A DNA stretch of 64,000 nucleotides from Ochrobactrum quorumnocens (GTDB lineage: Bacteria > Pseudomonadota > Alphaproteobacteria > Rhizobiales > Rhizobiaceae): positions 1,054,001-1,118,000 of the forward strand of contig NZ_CP022604.1 of NCBI RefSeq assembly GCF_002278035.1, written 5' to 3'. Both the position numbers and the translations under genes were made by a program. This document shows positions 1 to 10,213 of the stretch, one piece after another. Every line of letters begins with the position of its first letter. The first letter of the stretch is position 1. The notes under the pieces are model-generated. The model was given only the letters and a program-made list of their open reading frames with translations, was not told the DNA's origin and did not search any database.

Positions 1-1
1 T

Positions 2-475
2 GGTATCGCGCAGGATCCGCAGGCAGTGTTTGAAGATATCTTGCGCTTTGCCGGTACGGACATGATTTGTTATCGTGCCGCGACCCCGAAAGAACTGGTT
101 GCCCGGCAGACTGAACAATGGGACCCATTGATTGACTGGGCTGAAAGTCTGGGGGCACGCTTCGCACTGGCCGAAGGTGTGATGCATGTCGAGCAATCAC
201 GCGAAGCAATTACTGCCTATGGCGTTCATCTGTCGGAATTCAAAAATCCAATTGCACTTGCGTCGCTCCATACCATGACGACACTAACTGGCTCGGCACT
301 TATCGCGCTGGCAATTGCCAAGGGCGAGATATCCGTCGAAGACGGTTGGACACGCGCGCATCTTGATGAAGACTGGACCATTGAGCATTGGGGCGAAGAT
401 GCCGAAGCGCAGGCCCGCCGCAAGACACGCAAGGGCGAAATGATGGTTGCCGCTCAGGTGCTGCAGGCGCTCTAG
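2..475 (+). CDS. ATP12-family F1-ATPase assembly chaperone (5' truncated by window)
   Basis: The reading frame is open to the left edge of the window, so the N-terminus is missing; the first internal start-like codon is a GTG at 26. The visible part, about 158 residues, looks like the C-terminal helical portion of ATP12-family proteins, which help assemble the F1 alpha subunit. It shows the L-A-S-L-H-T-M-T-T-L-T-G-S-A-L stretch, an acidic D-E-D-W segment and a terminal tail rich in Arg, Lys and Glu. A rho-independent terminator follows at 517-540, so this is the last gene of its transcript. Assignment is by recognition of the family pattern; the missing N-terminus cannot be assessed. Confidence 0.8.
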   Translation, partial: GIAQDPQAVFEDILRFAGTDMICYRAATPKELVARQTEQWDPLIDWAESLGARFALAEGVMHVEQSREAITAYGVHLSEFKNPIALASLHTMTTLTGSALIALAIAKGEISVEDGWTRAHLDEDWTIEHWGEDAEAQARRKTRKGEMMVAAQVLQAL

Positions 476-516
476 TTTTTATTCAACTAATGAACATAAT
501 AGATTGATATTAATAG

Positions 517-546
517 AAAACCCGGCTTGCGCCGGGTTTTCTTTCG
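517..546 (+). terminator. Rho-independent terminator after the ATP12-family gene
   Basis: A 10-bp perfect stem (AAAACCCGGC / GCCGGGTTTT) with a TTGC loop is followed by a short pyrimidine-rich run. It lies 42 bp after the stop codon. Confidence 0.85.
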
Positions 547-580
547 CGTGCTTCAGCACGTCGTTCCCCTCGGTAATCCA

Positions 581-640
581 AGCGTATCCTGAAAAGTGTG
601 AAACTATTTTGGATAAGATGCGCTTTAAACAAGTAACCAG
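581..640 (+). repeat. Mosaic intergenic repeat, left-arm copy only
   Basis: Contains GTATCCTGAAAAGTGTGAAA and GATAAGATGCGCTTTAAAC, a degenerate version of the left arm seen at 4379, 7012 and 60429. The right arm (AGAGCG...CGCTCT) is absent. It lies between the 3' ends of the ATP12-family gene and glnA. Confidence 0.65.
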
Positions 641-641
641 A

Positions 642-661
642 GCGGGTGGTTGCCCACCCGC
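642..661 (-). terminator. Hairpin downstream of glnA
   Basis: A perfect 8-bp GC-rich stem GCGGGTGG/CCACCCGC with a 4-nt loop lies 8 bp beyond the glnA stop codon on the minus strand. The following minus-strand bases are only moderately T-rich, so the terminator role is likely but not clear-cut. Confidence 0.6.
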
Positions 662-669
662 ACAATAGG

Positions 670-2079
670 TTAAACCGAGTAGTACATGTCGAACTCGACT
701 GGATGCGGCGTTGTTTCGTAACGCAGCACTTCAGCCATCTTGATTTCGATGAAGCTATCGATCTGGTCGTCTTCGAAAACGCCACCAGCTTTGAGGAACT
801 CGCGATCCTTGTCGAGCGACTGCAGAGCTTCACGAAGCGAACCGCAGACGGTTGGGATCTTCTTGAGTTCCTTTGCAGGCAGATCGTAAAGGTCCTTGTC
901 CATAGCCTGACCTGGGTGGATCTTGTTCTTGATACCGTCAAGACCAGCCATCAGCAGAGCTGCGAAGCAGAGGTATGGGTTCGCTGCTGGATCCGGGAAG
1001 CGAACTTCAAGGCGCTTCGACTTCGGAGACGAGCCGAATGGAATACGGCAGGAAGCCGAACGGTTACGCGCCGAATAGGCCAGCAGAACCGGAGCTTCAT
1101 AACCTGGGACCAGACGCTTGTAGGAGTTGGTCGATGGGTTGGTGAATGCGTTCACAGCCTTGGCGTGCTTGATAACGCCACCGATAAAGAACAGGCAGTT
1201 TTCCGACAGACCGGCATATTCGTTGCCAGCAAAGGTTGGCTTGCCTTCTTTCCAGATAGAGAAGTGAACGTGCATGCCTGAACCGTTGTCGCCGAAAACT
1301 GGCTTCGGCATGAAGGTTGCAGTCTTGCCGTAAGCGTTGGCAACCTGATGCACAACATACTTGTAGATCTGCATCTTGTCGGCGTTGCGAACAAGCGTAT
1401 CGAACTTGACGCCGAGTTCGTGCTGGGCCGAAGCCACTTCGTGGTGATGCTTTTCAACGGTCACGCCCATTTCCGTCAAAACGGTGAGCATTTCCGAACG
1501 CATGTCCTGTGCGCTGTCGATTGGCGGAACAGGGAAATAGCCACCCTTGACGCGTGGACGATGACCGAGGTTACCGGTTTCGTAATCGGTGTCGTCATTC
1601 GATGGCAGTTCGGTCGAGTCGAGCTTGAAGCCTGTGTTGAATGGATCAACCTTGTACTTCACGTCATCAAAGACAAAGAATTCAGCTTCTGGACCGACGT
1701 AAACGGTGTCGCCGATGCCGAGCGACTTCATGTAGGCTTCAGCCTTCTTTGCAGTCGTGCGTGGGTCGCGGCCATAAGCTTCACCCGAAATAGGATCAAG
1801 AATGTCGCAGAGAATAACCAGCGTGGACTGAGCGAAGAACGGGTCAATATGAGCCGTTTCCGGATCTGGCATGAGAACCATGTCGGATTCATTAATGGCC
1901 TTCCAGCCAGCAATCGAAGAGCCGTCGAACATGACGCCATCAACGAACATTTCTTCGTCTACGAGGCCGATATCCATCGTGACGTGATGCAGCTTGCCCT
2001 TTGGGTCTGTGAAGCGGAGATCAACAAACTTGACGTCGTTGTCTTTGATCTGTTTCAGAATGTCATTGGCAGTCGTCAT
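670..2079 (-). CDS. glnA: Glutamine synthetase, type I
   Basis: Catalyses ATP-dependent amidation of glutamate with ammonium, the main cytoplasmic entry of ammonia into organic nitrogen. The 469-residue length is normal for GSI. Visible family motifs include [10 protein letters not shown] near residue 50, the metal and glutamate site segment [10 protein letters not shown] near 130, the MHVHFS signature near 270, NRSASCRIP near 345 and the loop KDLYDLP near 395, whose Tyr is the usual adenylylation site of GSI-beta enzymes. It lies 44 bp downstream of glnB on the same strand, so PII and GS are probably co-transcribed from the sigma-54 promoter candidate at 2523-2538. High confidence. Confidence 0.98.
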   Translation of the reverse strand: MTTANDILKQIKDNDVKFVDLRFTDPKGKLHHVTMDIGLVDEEMFVDGVMFDGSSIAGWKAINESDMVLMPDPETAHIDPFFAQSTLVILCDILDPISGEAYGRDPRTTAKKAEAYMKSLGIGDTVYVGPEAEFFVFDDVKYKVDPFNTGFKLDSTELPSNDDTDYETGNLGHRPRVKGGYFPVPPIDSAQDMRSEMLTVLTEMGVTVEKHHHEVASAQHELGVKFDTLVRNADKMQIYKYVVHQVANAYGKTATFMPKPVFGDNGSGMHVHFSIWKEGKPTFAGNEYAGLSENCLFFIGGVIKHAKAVNAFTNPSTNSYKRLVPGYEAPVLLAYSARNRSASCRIPFGSSPKSKRLEVRFPDPAANPYLCFAALLMAGLDGIKNKIHPGQAMDKDLYDLPAKELKKIPTVCGSLREALQSLDKDREFLKAGGVFEDDQIDSFIEIKMAEVLRYETTPHPVEFDMYYSV

Positions 2080-2123
2080 TTTAGTATCCTGTTTGCACGA
2101 CGATGGTCGGTAGGCTGGTTTTA

Positions 2124-2600
<477 letters not shown>

Positions 2601-2865
2601 TTATCCCGTCACTCCCCGTGAAAATGGCACTAAAGCCGAGGCTAGCGCATTTTCAATAGTTTCAGAAGTGCAACTTTCTTTGCGGTAGAGTGGCATTATT
2701 ATTGTCATGGAAACAAGGCGGTATGTGTGAAAGATTTTCAATAGGGTTTCGATCTCGTTAGATGTGATTAAAAATTAGACAAAATGCAAAGAAGTTAGTC
2801 AATCTTGCATTGAAGCGACTGCCGCGTAATTAATCACCCGGACAATCAGAAGGGAAGTGTGTGTC

Positions 2866-4374
2866 ATGTTCGAACTGTTGACACCGGAAGAAATGGCACG
2901 TGCAGATAGTCTGACAATAGACACCGGACAGCGGGATGGCTTTTCTCTAATGCTAGCCGCAGGTCATGCCGTTGCCGATGTCGCGCAACGCATGTTTATC
3001 GGCGAAGGGCCGATCGCGATCCTCTGTGGGCCGGGAAACAATGGCGGTGATGGCTATGTTGCCGCGCAGTTTCTGCTCGAAGCCGGACGCGATGTTATTT
3101 GTTTCGGAACAGCGCAGCCACGTCCGGGAAGCGATGCGATGCGCGCACTTCTCTTTTATAAAGGCGAAGTGCGCCGGATAAGCGCTTTGATACCAGCCGA
3201 CTTCGTCGGTGTTATTGATGCCGTTTATGGGGCGGGCTTGGCGCGTCCTGTGGGAGGGGCTGAGGCTCGCGTAATAGAAGCGGTCAATGCATCAAATATT
3301 CCTGTACTCGCAATAGATTTACCCAGCGGCGTGTCTGGTGAAAGTGGACAGGTTCTTGGAACGGGAATTCAGGCGCGGGCGACCGTGACGTTTTTCCGGA
3401 AAAAACCTGGACACCTGTTGCAGCCTGGCCGAACTCATTGCGGCGTGCTGCATGTCGCGGACATCGGTATTTCTGACGATGTGCTCAACAAGATAAAACC
3501 CAACACTTTTGAAAATGCGCCCCAGCTTTGGCGAGATAGCTTACCTACGCTTTCAACGAACGCACATAAATATAGCCGTGGTCATGCGGCAGTATTTTCC
3601 GGGCCTGCGCATTCGACTGGCGCTGCGCGTCTGTCATCAATGGCAGCGGCACGAAGCGGAGCAGGGGCGGTAACGTTGTTGTCTCCGCCTGATGCGCTGT
3701 CAGTCAATGCAGCGCATTTAACAAGCATCATGGTGCGGGAAACACGCGGCATCAAAGATATTGAAGCGTTCACGATTGACCGAAAGGTTGCTGCCTGTGT
3801 GCTGGGGCCGGGCTACAGCAGCCCGTCATTCGCGCGCGACCACGCCTCGATGCTCCTGACAGCCGTTAATGGCCGCGCCGAAAATTTGAATGGACTGGTG
3901 CTGGATGCCGATGGCATCACGGCATTTGAAAGCAAGCCTGAGCAGCTTTTTTACGCGAAACGCAGTTCACATACAGCTCTCGTTCTCACACCACATGAAG
4001 GCGAATTTCGGCGTCTTTTTCCTGATATTTCGGCTGAGAACAATCTGTCCAAGACCGGCAAGGCACGTAAAGCAGCGAAGCGCGCGAATGCAGTGTTGAT
4101 CTATAAAGGTCCAGATACGGTGATAGCGGCTCCTGATGGGCAAGCCGTTATCAACCCGAACGGTACACCATTTCTGGCAACTGCCGGATCGGGCGATGTG
4201 CTTGCTGGTATCGTTTGTGGATTGCTTTCGCAGGGAATGCCCGCCTTTGAGGCGGCAAGTGCAGCCGTTTGGGTCCACGCTGATGCCGCTCGACGCTTTG
4301 GTCATGGGCTTATCGCGGAAGATCTGCCAAACCAGTTGCCTGCGGTTTGGTCTGGCTTGGATCATTATGAGTAG
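2866..4374 (+). CDS. nnr: Bifunctional NAD(P)H-hydrate epimerase / ADP-dependent NAD(P)H-hydrate dehydratase
   Basis: Metabolite-repair enzyme: the N-terminal YjeF_N domain epimerises damaged NAD(P)HX and the C-terminal ribokinase-like YjeF_C domain dehydrates it back to NAD(P)H using ADP. The epimerase domain is marked by GPGNNGGDGYVAAQFL around residues 53-68. The dehydratase domain is marked by LTPHEGEFRRLFPD near 375 and by the C-terminal NPNGTPFLATAGSGDVLAGI. At 502 residues it has the normal fused length. An ATG at 2866, about 10 nt after AGAAGGGA, is preferred to the in-frame GTG at 2857. It is transcribed divergently from glnB; the roughly 400-bp gap between them holds the promoters of both. 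Confidence 0.93.
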   Translation: MFELLTPEEMARADSLTIDTGQRDGFSLMLAAGHAVADVAQRMFIGEGPIAILCGPGNNGGDGYVAAQFLLEAGRDVICFGTAQPRPGSDAMRALLFYKGEVRRISALIPADFVGVIDAVYGAGLARPVGGAEARVIEAVNASNIPVLAIDLPSGVSGESGQVLGTGIQARATVTFFRKKPGHLLQPGRTHCGVLHVADIGISDDVLNKIKPNTFENAPQLWRDSLPTLSTNAHKYSRGHAAVFSGPAHSTGAARLSSMAAARSGAGAVTLLSPPDALSVNAAHLTSIMVRETRGIKDIEAFTIDRKVAACVLGPGYSSPSFARDHASMLLTAVNGRAENLNGLVLDADGITAFESKPEQLFYAKRSSHTALVLTPHEGEFRRLFPDISAENNLSKTGKARKAAKRANAVLIYKGPDTVIAAPDGQAVINPNGTPFLATAGSGDVLAGIVCGLLSQGMPAFEAASAAVWVHADAARRFGHGLIAEDLPNQLPAVWSGLDHYE

Positions 4375-4378
4375 GGTT

Positions 4379-4480
4379 AGAGCGCATCTTGAAAAGTATG
4401 AAACGGTTTTCTGATAAGATACGCATGAAACTGGACAATTAGAGCGTCGATTTGATTCAATCAAATCGAGCAGCGCTCTA
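4379..4480 (+). repeat. Mosaic intergenic repeat (GCGCATC left arm plus right arm)
   Basis: Left arm AGAGCGCATCTTGAAAAGTA with its imperfect palindromic partner is followed by a right arm hairpin running from AGAGCGTCGATTTGATTC to CAGCGCTCTA. The final CTA (4478-4480) is the complement of the TAG stop codon of the convergent small gene at 4478-4738, so repeat and gene overlap. Confidence 0.8.
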
Positions 4481-4738
4481 ACGCCCTGAAGTGCGGCTGC
4501 CCCCGGTTCCAACGTCAACAGTGACACTGCCGGAGATCGAAACGTCGGTATTGCCGATGCGGAAATTCTTCCATGTTCCGGCGGGCTGAGAGTTAGGTTC
4601 CGGCGCAGGCGGAGGAGCCGAAACGATTGGCTTCTGTGGTTCTACGCCGGGAAGACCAGTTGGTGACTGATCGTTTGCAAAAGCGTTTGCTGATAATGCC
4701 GTTGAGAAAACAGCGGTAAATATAAGAAATCGCTTCAT
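4478..4738 (-). CDS. Small exported protein of unknown function
   Basis: An 86-residue protein with a clear Sec signal peptide (MKRFLIFTAVFSTALSANAFA, cleavage near ANAFA) and a proline-rich linker (SAPPPAPEP) before a short C-terminal segment rich in Gly, Ser and Val. No family is recognised. An ATG two codons upstream (4744) is in frame, but AAGG is better spaced from the ATG at 4738. Its stop codon lies in the intergenic repeat at 4379-4480, so the C-terminal residues may have been shaped by repeat insertion. It is transcribed in the same direction as gph, 17 bp after it, so it is probably in the same transcript. Confidence 0.7.
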   Translation of the reverse strand: MKRFLIFTAVFSTALSANAFANDQSPTGLPGVEPQKPIVSAPPPAPEPNSQPAGTWKNFRIGNTDVSISGSVTVDVGTGGSRTSGR

Positions 4739-4755
4739 AATCATCTCGCCTTATT

Positions 4756-5457
4756 TCACACCCTGTCTGCAACGGCTTCCAAAAGCTGTTCAGCCATTTC
4801 AAGCGTAAACTCATCATAATGAGAGATAACGCGGCTCGGTTCATAATGCTGGACTGGGAGATCAGTATAACCGAAATCAACTGCGACGACAGGAATACCT
4901 GCGGCTTTAGCTGTATCGATATCGGTGCGGCTGTCTCCAACCATCACTGCGCGGTCACGGTTGCCATTGGCTTTGAGGATCGTCTCCGTCAGATGACGCG
5001 GATCGGGTTTGCGGAAAGCAAATGTGTCTGCGCCGCAGATAGCAGCAAAGCGGTGCGCTTCGCCCATTGACGTCAGAAGTTTGACGGAAAGGGCTTCAAA
5101 CTTATTTGTACATACGGCGAGTGTATATCCGTTTGCGGAGAAGCGATCCATAGCTTCGAGAACGCCCGGATAAAACGTCGAATGTCCTGGCATATGTGCT
5201 GCATAATGCTCGCGGAATTCTTCGACCAGATGATCGAGTTTCGCATCGTCAACCTGCTTTTGCTGTGCAGCAAAGGCGCGCTCGATCATGACGCGACCTC
5301 CTTGTCCAACAAAGCGGCGCAGGGAATCCTTGTCAGCAGTTTGCAAACCTGAAATTGCGAGACAATGATTTAAGCTGTCCAAAAGGTCCGGTGCTGTTTC
5401 AACCAGTGTGCCGTCGAGATCGAAAACGATGATAGGCTTGGAATTTACAGCGGACAT
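4756..5457 (-). CDS. gph: Phosphoglycolate phosphatase (HAD family)
   Basis: Dephosphorylates 2-phosphoglycolate, which arises from DNA 3'-end repair or oxygenase activity. The 233-residue protein shows the HAD motif I VFDLDGTLVETAPDLL at residues 11-26 (nucleophile Asp in DLDGT), motif II CTNKFEAL near 117, a motif III Lys in FRKPDPRHL near 150 and motif IV VGDSRTDIDTAKAAGIP near 172. These fit a Gph-type subclass I phosphatase; other sugar-phosphate HADs cannot be fully excluded. It is divergent from rpiA, with which it shares a roughly 195-bp promoter region. Confidence 0.88.
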   Translation of the reverse strand: MSAVNSKPIIVFDLDGTLVETAPDLLDSLNHCLAISGLQTADKDSLRRFVGQGGRVMIERAFAAQQKQVDDAKLDHLVEEFREHYAAHMPGHSTFYPGVLEAMDRFSANGYTLAVCTNKFEALSVKLLTSMGEAHRFAAICGADTFAFRKPDPRHLTETILKANGNRDRAVMVGDSRTDIDTAKAAGIPVVAVDFGYTDLPVQHYEPSRVISHYDEFTLEMAEQLLEAVADRV

Positions 5458-5652
5458 ATGACTTCCTTCAGCAACGAGACATGCGAGCGCATTTCTAACC
5501 GTTGTTTCAAATAGGCTAAACTTAACGCAGAAACGAGGGCCTATCGCAAAAATCGCGATAATTTGTATTGAGAGCTTTGTTGCGCTCCACGCACATGCTA
5601 GAGGCGTTCTTGGAGCCGGATGAGAATCCGCTGGGAAATCAGGAATTCAGGC

Positions 5653-6351
5653 ATGAATGACGCACGCAAGCTGAAAATCGCCGCCGCTGCAGAGGCATTG
5701 ACGCACGTCAGGGACGGAATGCGTCTGGGAATTGGTACCGGTTCTACAGCCGAAGAATTCGTACGGTTGCTCGCTGAAAAAGTAAGTGGCGGTTTCAAGG
5801 TTATCGGTGTTCCGACTTCTGAACGCACGGCTGCTCTTTGCACTGAACTCGGCGTTCCTCTGACCACCCTCGAAGAAACTCCACACCTTGATCTCACTAT
5901 CGATGGTGCAGACGAGTTGGATGTAAACCTGACCCTTATAAAGGGTGGCGGTGGCGCTTTGCTGCGCGAAAAGATTGTTGCCGCTGCTTCCGACTCAGTG
6001 ATTGTCATTGCGGACGGATCGAAAGTTGTTGAAACACTTGGCCGTTTTCCTTTGCCGATTGAAGTCAATCGATTCGGCCTTGGCGCAACTTTACGCGCTA
6101 TTGAAATGGCTGCTGCGCAATGCGGCCTTGCAGGTCCGCTAGTCCTGCGGTTAAAAGATGGCTCGCCGTTTGTAACGGATGGTGGACATTATATCGTGGA
6201 TGCATCTTTTGGCCGCATTCCCGATCCAAAGATTCTATCTGACGCTCTCTTCGCCATACCGGGTGTTGTTGAGCATGGACTTTTCATCGGACTGGCAAAT
6301 GCCGCGGTTATCGCAGGCGCTGACGGCATCCGAACCATGAACCGGCCTTAA
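5653..6351 (+). CDS. rpiA: Ribose-5-phosphate isomerase A
   Basis: Interconverts ribose 5-phosphate and ribulose 5-phosphate in the non-oxidative pentose phosphate pathway. The 232-residue product shows the phosphate-binding loop [15 protein letters not shown] near 27-40, the catalytic DGADELD motif near 82 and the [14 protein letters not shown] loop near 95-108. The frame is open to 5620, but the ATG at 5653 has GGAA 7 nt upstream and gives the usual RpiA N-terminus. The next gene begins 38 bp downstream and may share the transcript. Confidence 0.95.
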   Translation: MNDARKLKIAAAAEALTHVRDGMRLGIGTGSTAEEFVRLLAEKVSGGFKVIGVPTSERTAALCTELGVPLTTLEETPHLDLTIDGADELDVNLTLIKGGGGALLREKIVAAASDSVIVIADGSKVVETLGRFPLPIEVNRFGLGATLRAIEMAAAQCGLAGPLVLRLKDGSPFVTDGGHYIVDASFGRIPDPKILSDALFAIPGVVEHGLFIGLANAAVIAGADGIRTMNRP

Positions 6352-6389
6352 AACGCCGACAAGAATTGTTTGAACGGAGTACTGACCAT

Positions 6390-6932
6390 ATGATCCCGGC
6401 AACTGGCTTCCGCCGTCTGATTGCACCGTTTTCCGCACTCGTCCTGATGACAGGCGTTCATGCAGCCTCTGCTCAGGAGATTTCTGCATCGCATCTGGAC
6501 GCTGCACGTGCAGCAATCTCCTCGATCAATGCCACTGAGCAGTTCGACGAGATCCTGCCGAGTGCTGCGCGCGCCCTCAAAGGTGAGCTCATTCAGAAAG
6601 ATCCTAACCTTGAAGCACTCATCACCAAGACGGTTGATGACAAAGCTCTGGCGCTCGCCGCTCGCCGTGCAGACCTCGAAACTGAATCTGCGCGCGCTTA
6701 CGCAAACGCATTCAGCGAAGACGAGCTCAAGGCAATTGCTGCTTTCTATACGTCTGACGCTGGTAAGAAGCTTCTTGCAGAAGGCCCAATCGTAACGCGC
6801 GAAGTCGTTAAGGCTGCCAACATCTGGCAGAACGGTATTGCGCGCGATCTCGCAACGTCAGTTGCAGAAGTTCTCGCAGCACAGGCTGGCGCAACCGCCG
6901 CCCCAGCTCCCGAACAGCCAGCTCAGCAGTAA
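6390..6932 (+). CDS. Exported DUF2059-domain protein
   Basis: A 180-residue protein with a signal peptide ending near HAASAQ (about residue 29 from the ATG at 6390). The C-terminal half carries the DUF2059 pattern FSEDELKAIAAFYTSDAGKK followed by EGPIVTREV. The tail is rich in Ala, Pro and Gln. ACGGAGT sits 9 nt before the ATG at 6390, which decides the start over the upstream in-frame ATG-like codon at 6366. The function of the family is unknown; it is probably periplasmic. A strong terminator follows at 6956-6985. Confidence 0.85.
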   Translation: MIPATGFRRLIAPFSALVLMTGVHAASAQEISASHLDAARAAISSINATEQFDEILPSAARALKGELIQKDPNLEALITKTVDDKALALAARRADLETESARAYANAFSEDELKAIAAFYTSDAGKKLLAEGPIVTREVVKAANIWQNGIARDLATSVAEVLAAQAGATAAPAPEQPAQQ

Positions 6933-6955
6933 TTTGCTATTGTAACGCAGATTTT

Positions 6956-6988
6956 AAAAGCCCGGCCACTTGGCCGGGCTTTTTCTTT
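6956..6988 (+). terminator. Rho-independent terminator after the DUF2059 gene
   Basis: A 12-bp stem AAAAGCCCGGCC/GGCCGGGCTTTT with an ACTT loop is followed by TTTTCTTTT. Confidence 0.92.
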
Positions 6989-7011
6989 TGCTTACATAGG
7001 TTTCAATACTT

Positions 7012-7112
7012 GAGCGCATCCCGAAAAGTGTGAAGCGGTTTTCGGGAAAGATGCGCGTTTAAACAAAGCATTAGAGCGCCAAACTGATTCAATCAGATTG
7101 AAACGCGCTCCA
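7012..7112 (+). repeat. Mosaic intergenic repeat (GCGCATC left arm plus right arm)
   Basis: Left arm includes GAAAAGTGTGAAGCGGTTTT and a GATGCGCG return arm. Right arm AGAGCGCCAAACTGATTC pairs with the AAACGCGCTCC end. It lies between the terminator of the DUF2059 gene and the Shine-Dalgarno site of gor. Confidence 0.85.
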
Positions 7113-7132
7113 GATTTTGAATGGAGAACACC

Positions 7133-8527
7133 ATGGCCAGCTACGATTATGATCTTTTTGTTATCGGTGGTGGTTCCGGTGGTGTCCGGGCAGGGCGTCT
7201 TGCTGGCGCCATGGGCAAAAAGGTCGGACTGGCCGAAGAATATCGTATGGGTGGCACCTGCGTCATTCGCGGCTGCGTACCAAAGAAACTCTTCGTCTAT
7301 GCCTCCCAGTTTCCAGAACATTTTGAAGATGCTGCTGGCTATGGCTGGGACGTCGGCAAAAGCACTTTTGATTGGAAAAAGCTGATTGATGCGAAGGACA
7401 AGGAAATCACCCGTCTTGAAGGCCTCTATCGCAAGGGGCTCGAAAATTCGAAGGTTGAGATTTTTGCGAGCCGCGCCGAACTGATCGATGAGCATACAAT
7501 CGAGCTGAAGGCAGACGGACGCCGCGTCACTGCTGATCAGATTCTGATCGCGACAGGTAGCCACCCAAGCGCGCACGAAGCCTTGCCAGGCAATGAATAT
7601 TGCATCAGCTCTAACGAAGCTTTTCACCTTGAAGAGCTGCCGAAATCAATCGTGATTGCTGGTGGTGGTTACATCGCAGTTGAATTTGCCAATATTTTCC
7701 ATGGCCTCGGCGTTGAAACCACGATTGTTTATCGGGGTAAGGAAATTCTCTCCCGCTTTGATCCCGATATCCGCCACTTGCTTCATGAAACAATGGAAGC
7801 AAAGGGTATTCGCATTATTTGCGGTGCGATTTTCGAGAATGTCGAAAAGCAGCCAGACGGCATCCTCAAAGTCTCACTGAGTAACGGCGAAACGCTTAAT
7901 GTCGGGCAGGCCATGCTGGCCATTGGTCGTAAGCCGAATACGCATGGCCTTGGGTTGGAGAAAGCCGGTGTTAAGACCGATGCTCTCGGTGCAATCGAAG
8001 TTGATGACTATTCACGCACCAGTGTTTCCAACATCTGGGCAGTTGGCGATGTCATAAATCGCGTGCAACTGACGCCTGTAGCCATTCATGAAGCCATGTG
8101 TTTCCTTGAAACAGCCTTCAAGGATAATCCGACAAAACCTGATCATGAACTGATTGCAACAGCAGTCTTCTCGCAGCCAGAAATTGGAACTGTTGGGTTA
8201 CCGGAAGATGAGGCTGCAAAGAAATATCCTGAATTGGAAGTCTATCGCGCCTTGTTCCGCCCGATGAAGAATACGCTTTCGGGCCGAAACGAGAAAATGC
8301 TCATGAAGCTCATTGTAGACGCCAAGAGCCGCAGGGTTATCGGTGCACATATAATGGGGCCGGATGCAGGTGAAATGGCACAGCTTCTCGGCATTTCGCT
8401 TAAGGCAGGTGCAACCAAGGATGACTTCGATCGGACCATGGCAGTTCATCCAACTGCGGCCGAAGAACTGGTCACAATGTACAAGCCTACCTACCGCATT
8501 TTGAACGGCGAAAAGATAGACAGCTAA
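7133..8527 (+). CDS. gor: Glutathione-disulfide reductase
   Basis: FAD-dependent enzyme that reduces glutathione disulfide with NADPH in the cytoplasm. The 464-residue protein shows the FAD-binding GGGSGGVRAGR at residues 11-21, the redox-active pair in GGTCVIRGCVPKKL (C-x4-C) near 40, the NADPH-binding GGGYIAVEFA near 175, the second FAD motif AVGDVINRVQLTPVAI near 302 and the C-terminal catalytic HPTAAEELVTMY. The ATG at 7133 has GGAG 6 nt upstream and gives the usual MASYDYDLFVIGGG start; the frame begins at 7121. Its promoter must lie in or near the repeat at 7012-7112 or upstream of it. Confidence 0.96.
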   Translation: MASYDYDLFVIGGGSGGVRAGRLAGAMGKKVGLAEEYRMGGTCVIRGCVPKKLFVYASQFPEHFEDAAGYGWDVGKSTFDWKKLIDAKDKEITRLEGLYRKGLENSKVEIFASRAELIDEHTIELKADGRRVTADQILIATGSHPSAHEALPGNEYCISSNEAFHLEELPKSIVIAGGGYIAVEFANIFHGLGVETTIVYRGKEILSRFDPDIRHLLHETMEAKGIRIICGAIFENVEKQPDGILKVSLSNGETLNVGQAMLAIGRKPNTHGLGLEKAGVKTDALGAIEVDDYSRTSVSNIWAVGDVINRVQLTPVAIHEAMCFLETAFKDNPTKPDHELIATAVFSQPEIGTVGLPEDEAAKKYPELEVYRALFRPMKNTLSGRNEKMLMKLIVDAKSRRVIGAHIMGPDAGEMAQLLGISLKAGATKDDFDRTMAVHPTAAEELVTMYKPTYRILNGEKIDS

Positions 8528-8720
8528 ATCTTTCGTCGCAAGCTGATCCTGTTAACGATTCTTGCTGGTATAAAGCGAGCGTCTGCATTATATCAACGCG
8601 GTCACGTGTGCCGGTTTCCGTGCGCAGACATTCATTTGTCTGGTAGAAGCGGATGCCGGCTTTCGTGTTAAGGAGGAAGAAATCCGAGAGAAATCGCGCG
8701 GATAATTAAACAGGTGTGAA

Positions 8721-10100
8721 ATGACGAAGAACTGGACCCCGAATTCCTGGAGAAACAAACCGATCAAGCAAGTGCCGTTTTATCCAGACGCACAGGCTCT
8801 GACCGATGTTGAGGCTCGCCTTCGTACCTATCCACCGCTCGTTTTTGCAGGCGAGGCGCGAAAGCTCAAATCACAGCTTGCAGACGTTGCTGAAGGCAAG
8901 GCATTCCTGCTTCAGGGCGGCGATTGTGCGGAGAGTTTCGCAGAACATGGCGCGGATAATATTCGCGACTTTTTCCGCGTCTTTTTGCAGATGGCCGTTG
9001 TTCTGACGTTTGGTGCCTCCAAGCCTGTTGTTAAGGTTGGCCGTATTGCTGGTCAGTTTGCCAAGCCGCGTTCTTCCGACATGGAAACGCTCAATGGTGT
9101 CGAGCTGCCATCATACCGTGGCGACATCATCAACGGCATCGATTTCGATGAGGCTTCGCGTATCCCTGATCCGCAGCGTCAGGACATGGCTTACCGCCAG
9201 TCTGCTGCGACGCTGAACCTGCTGCGTGCATTCGCGCAGGGTGGTTACGCCAATCTTGAGAACGTGCATCAGTGGATGCTCGGCTTTGTTGGCAAGAGCC
9301 CGCAGGCTGAACGTTATGCTGCTCTCGCTCAGCGTATTTCGGAAACGATGAACTTCATGCGCGCTATCGGTATCACTTCCGATAGCAATCATTCGCTGCG
9401 TGAGACCGATTTCTACACCAGTCATGAAGCTCTGCTGCTTGGCTATGAAGAAGCTTTGACACGCGTCGATTCCACATCGGGTGACTGGTACGGTACTTCA
9501 GGCCACATGATCTGGATTGGCGACCGTACGCGTCAGGCTGATCATGCGCATATCGAATATTGCCGTGGCATCAAGAACCCTCTCGGTCTGAAGTGCGGTC
9601 CATCGCTACAGCCGGATGATCTCATCCGTCTGATCGACCTTCTCAACCCTGAAAACGAAGCAGGGCGCCTGACGCTTATCGCTCGTTTCGGTTACGACAA
9701 AGTTGGCGATCATCTGCCACAGCTTATTCGCGCAGTTGAACGTGAAGGTCGTAAGGTCGTCTGGTCTTGCGACCCGATGCACGGCAACACGATCACCGCT
9801 GGCGGTTACAAGACCCGTCCGTTCGACCGTATCCTCAAGGAAGTCGAATCCTTCTTCGCAATTCATCGCGCCGAAGGCTCGCATCCAGGTGGTATCCATG
9901 TCGAAATGACCGGCAAAAATGTCACCGAATGCACGGGCGGTGCTCGCGCAATTTCTGCGGAAGACTTGCACGACCGTTACCACACGCATTGCGATCCACG
10001 CCTGAATGCAGATCAGGCGCTTGAGTTGGCCTTCCTTCTGGCGGAGCTGCTCAAGAAGGAACGTGACTCGGGTTCGGAAAAGCAGGCCGTTAACGCCTGA
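8721..10100 (+). CDS. aroG: Class II (plant-like) 3-deoxy-7-phosphoheptulonate synthase
   Basis: First enzyme of the shikimate pathway, condensing phosphoenolpyruvate and erythrose 4-phosphate. At 459 residues it has the length of type II enzymes, not the roughly 350 of type I AroFGH. Diagnostic stretches are [14 protein letters not shown] near 62-75 (metal-ligand Cys), [15 protein letters not shown] near 105-119, the metal/phosphate segment [12 protein letters not shown] near 345 and [17 protein letters not shown] near the C-terminus. The leader at 8528-8720 holds no obvious terminator or attenuator peptide. Confidence in enzyme identity is high; the gene symbol varies between genomes. Confidence 0.95.
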   Translation: MTKNWTPNSWRNKPIKQVPFYPDAQALTDVEARLRTYPPLVFAGEARKLKSQLADVAEGKAFLLQGGDCAESFAEHGADNIRDFFRVFLQMAVVLTFGASKPVVKVGRIAGQFAKPRSSDMETLNGVELPSYRGDIINGIDFDEASRIPDPQRQDMAYRQSAATLNLLRAFAQGGYANLENVHQWMLGFVGKSPQAERYAALAQRISETMNFMRAIGITSDSNHSLRETDFYTSHEALLLGYEEALTRVDSTSGDWYGTSGHMIWIGDRTRQADHAHIEYCRGIKNPLGLKCGPSLQPDDLIRLIDLLNPENEAGRLTLIARFGYDKVGDHLPQLIRAVEREGRKVVWSCDPMHGNTITAGGYKTRPFDRILKEVESFFAIHRAEGSHPGGIHVEMTGKNVTECTGGARAISAEDLHDRYHTHCDPRLNADQALELAFLLAELLKKERDSGSEKQAVNA

Positions 10101-10213
10101 TTGGGTATAATCACTTCAACTGACCACAGGGCGGAGGATTCATCCTTCGCCCTGTTGTATTTCGGCTGAACTCGCTTATTGATTTTGACGAAAACTCACT
10201 TTTGGGGGCATCG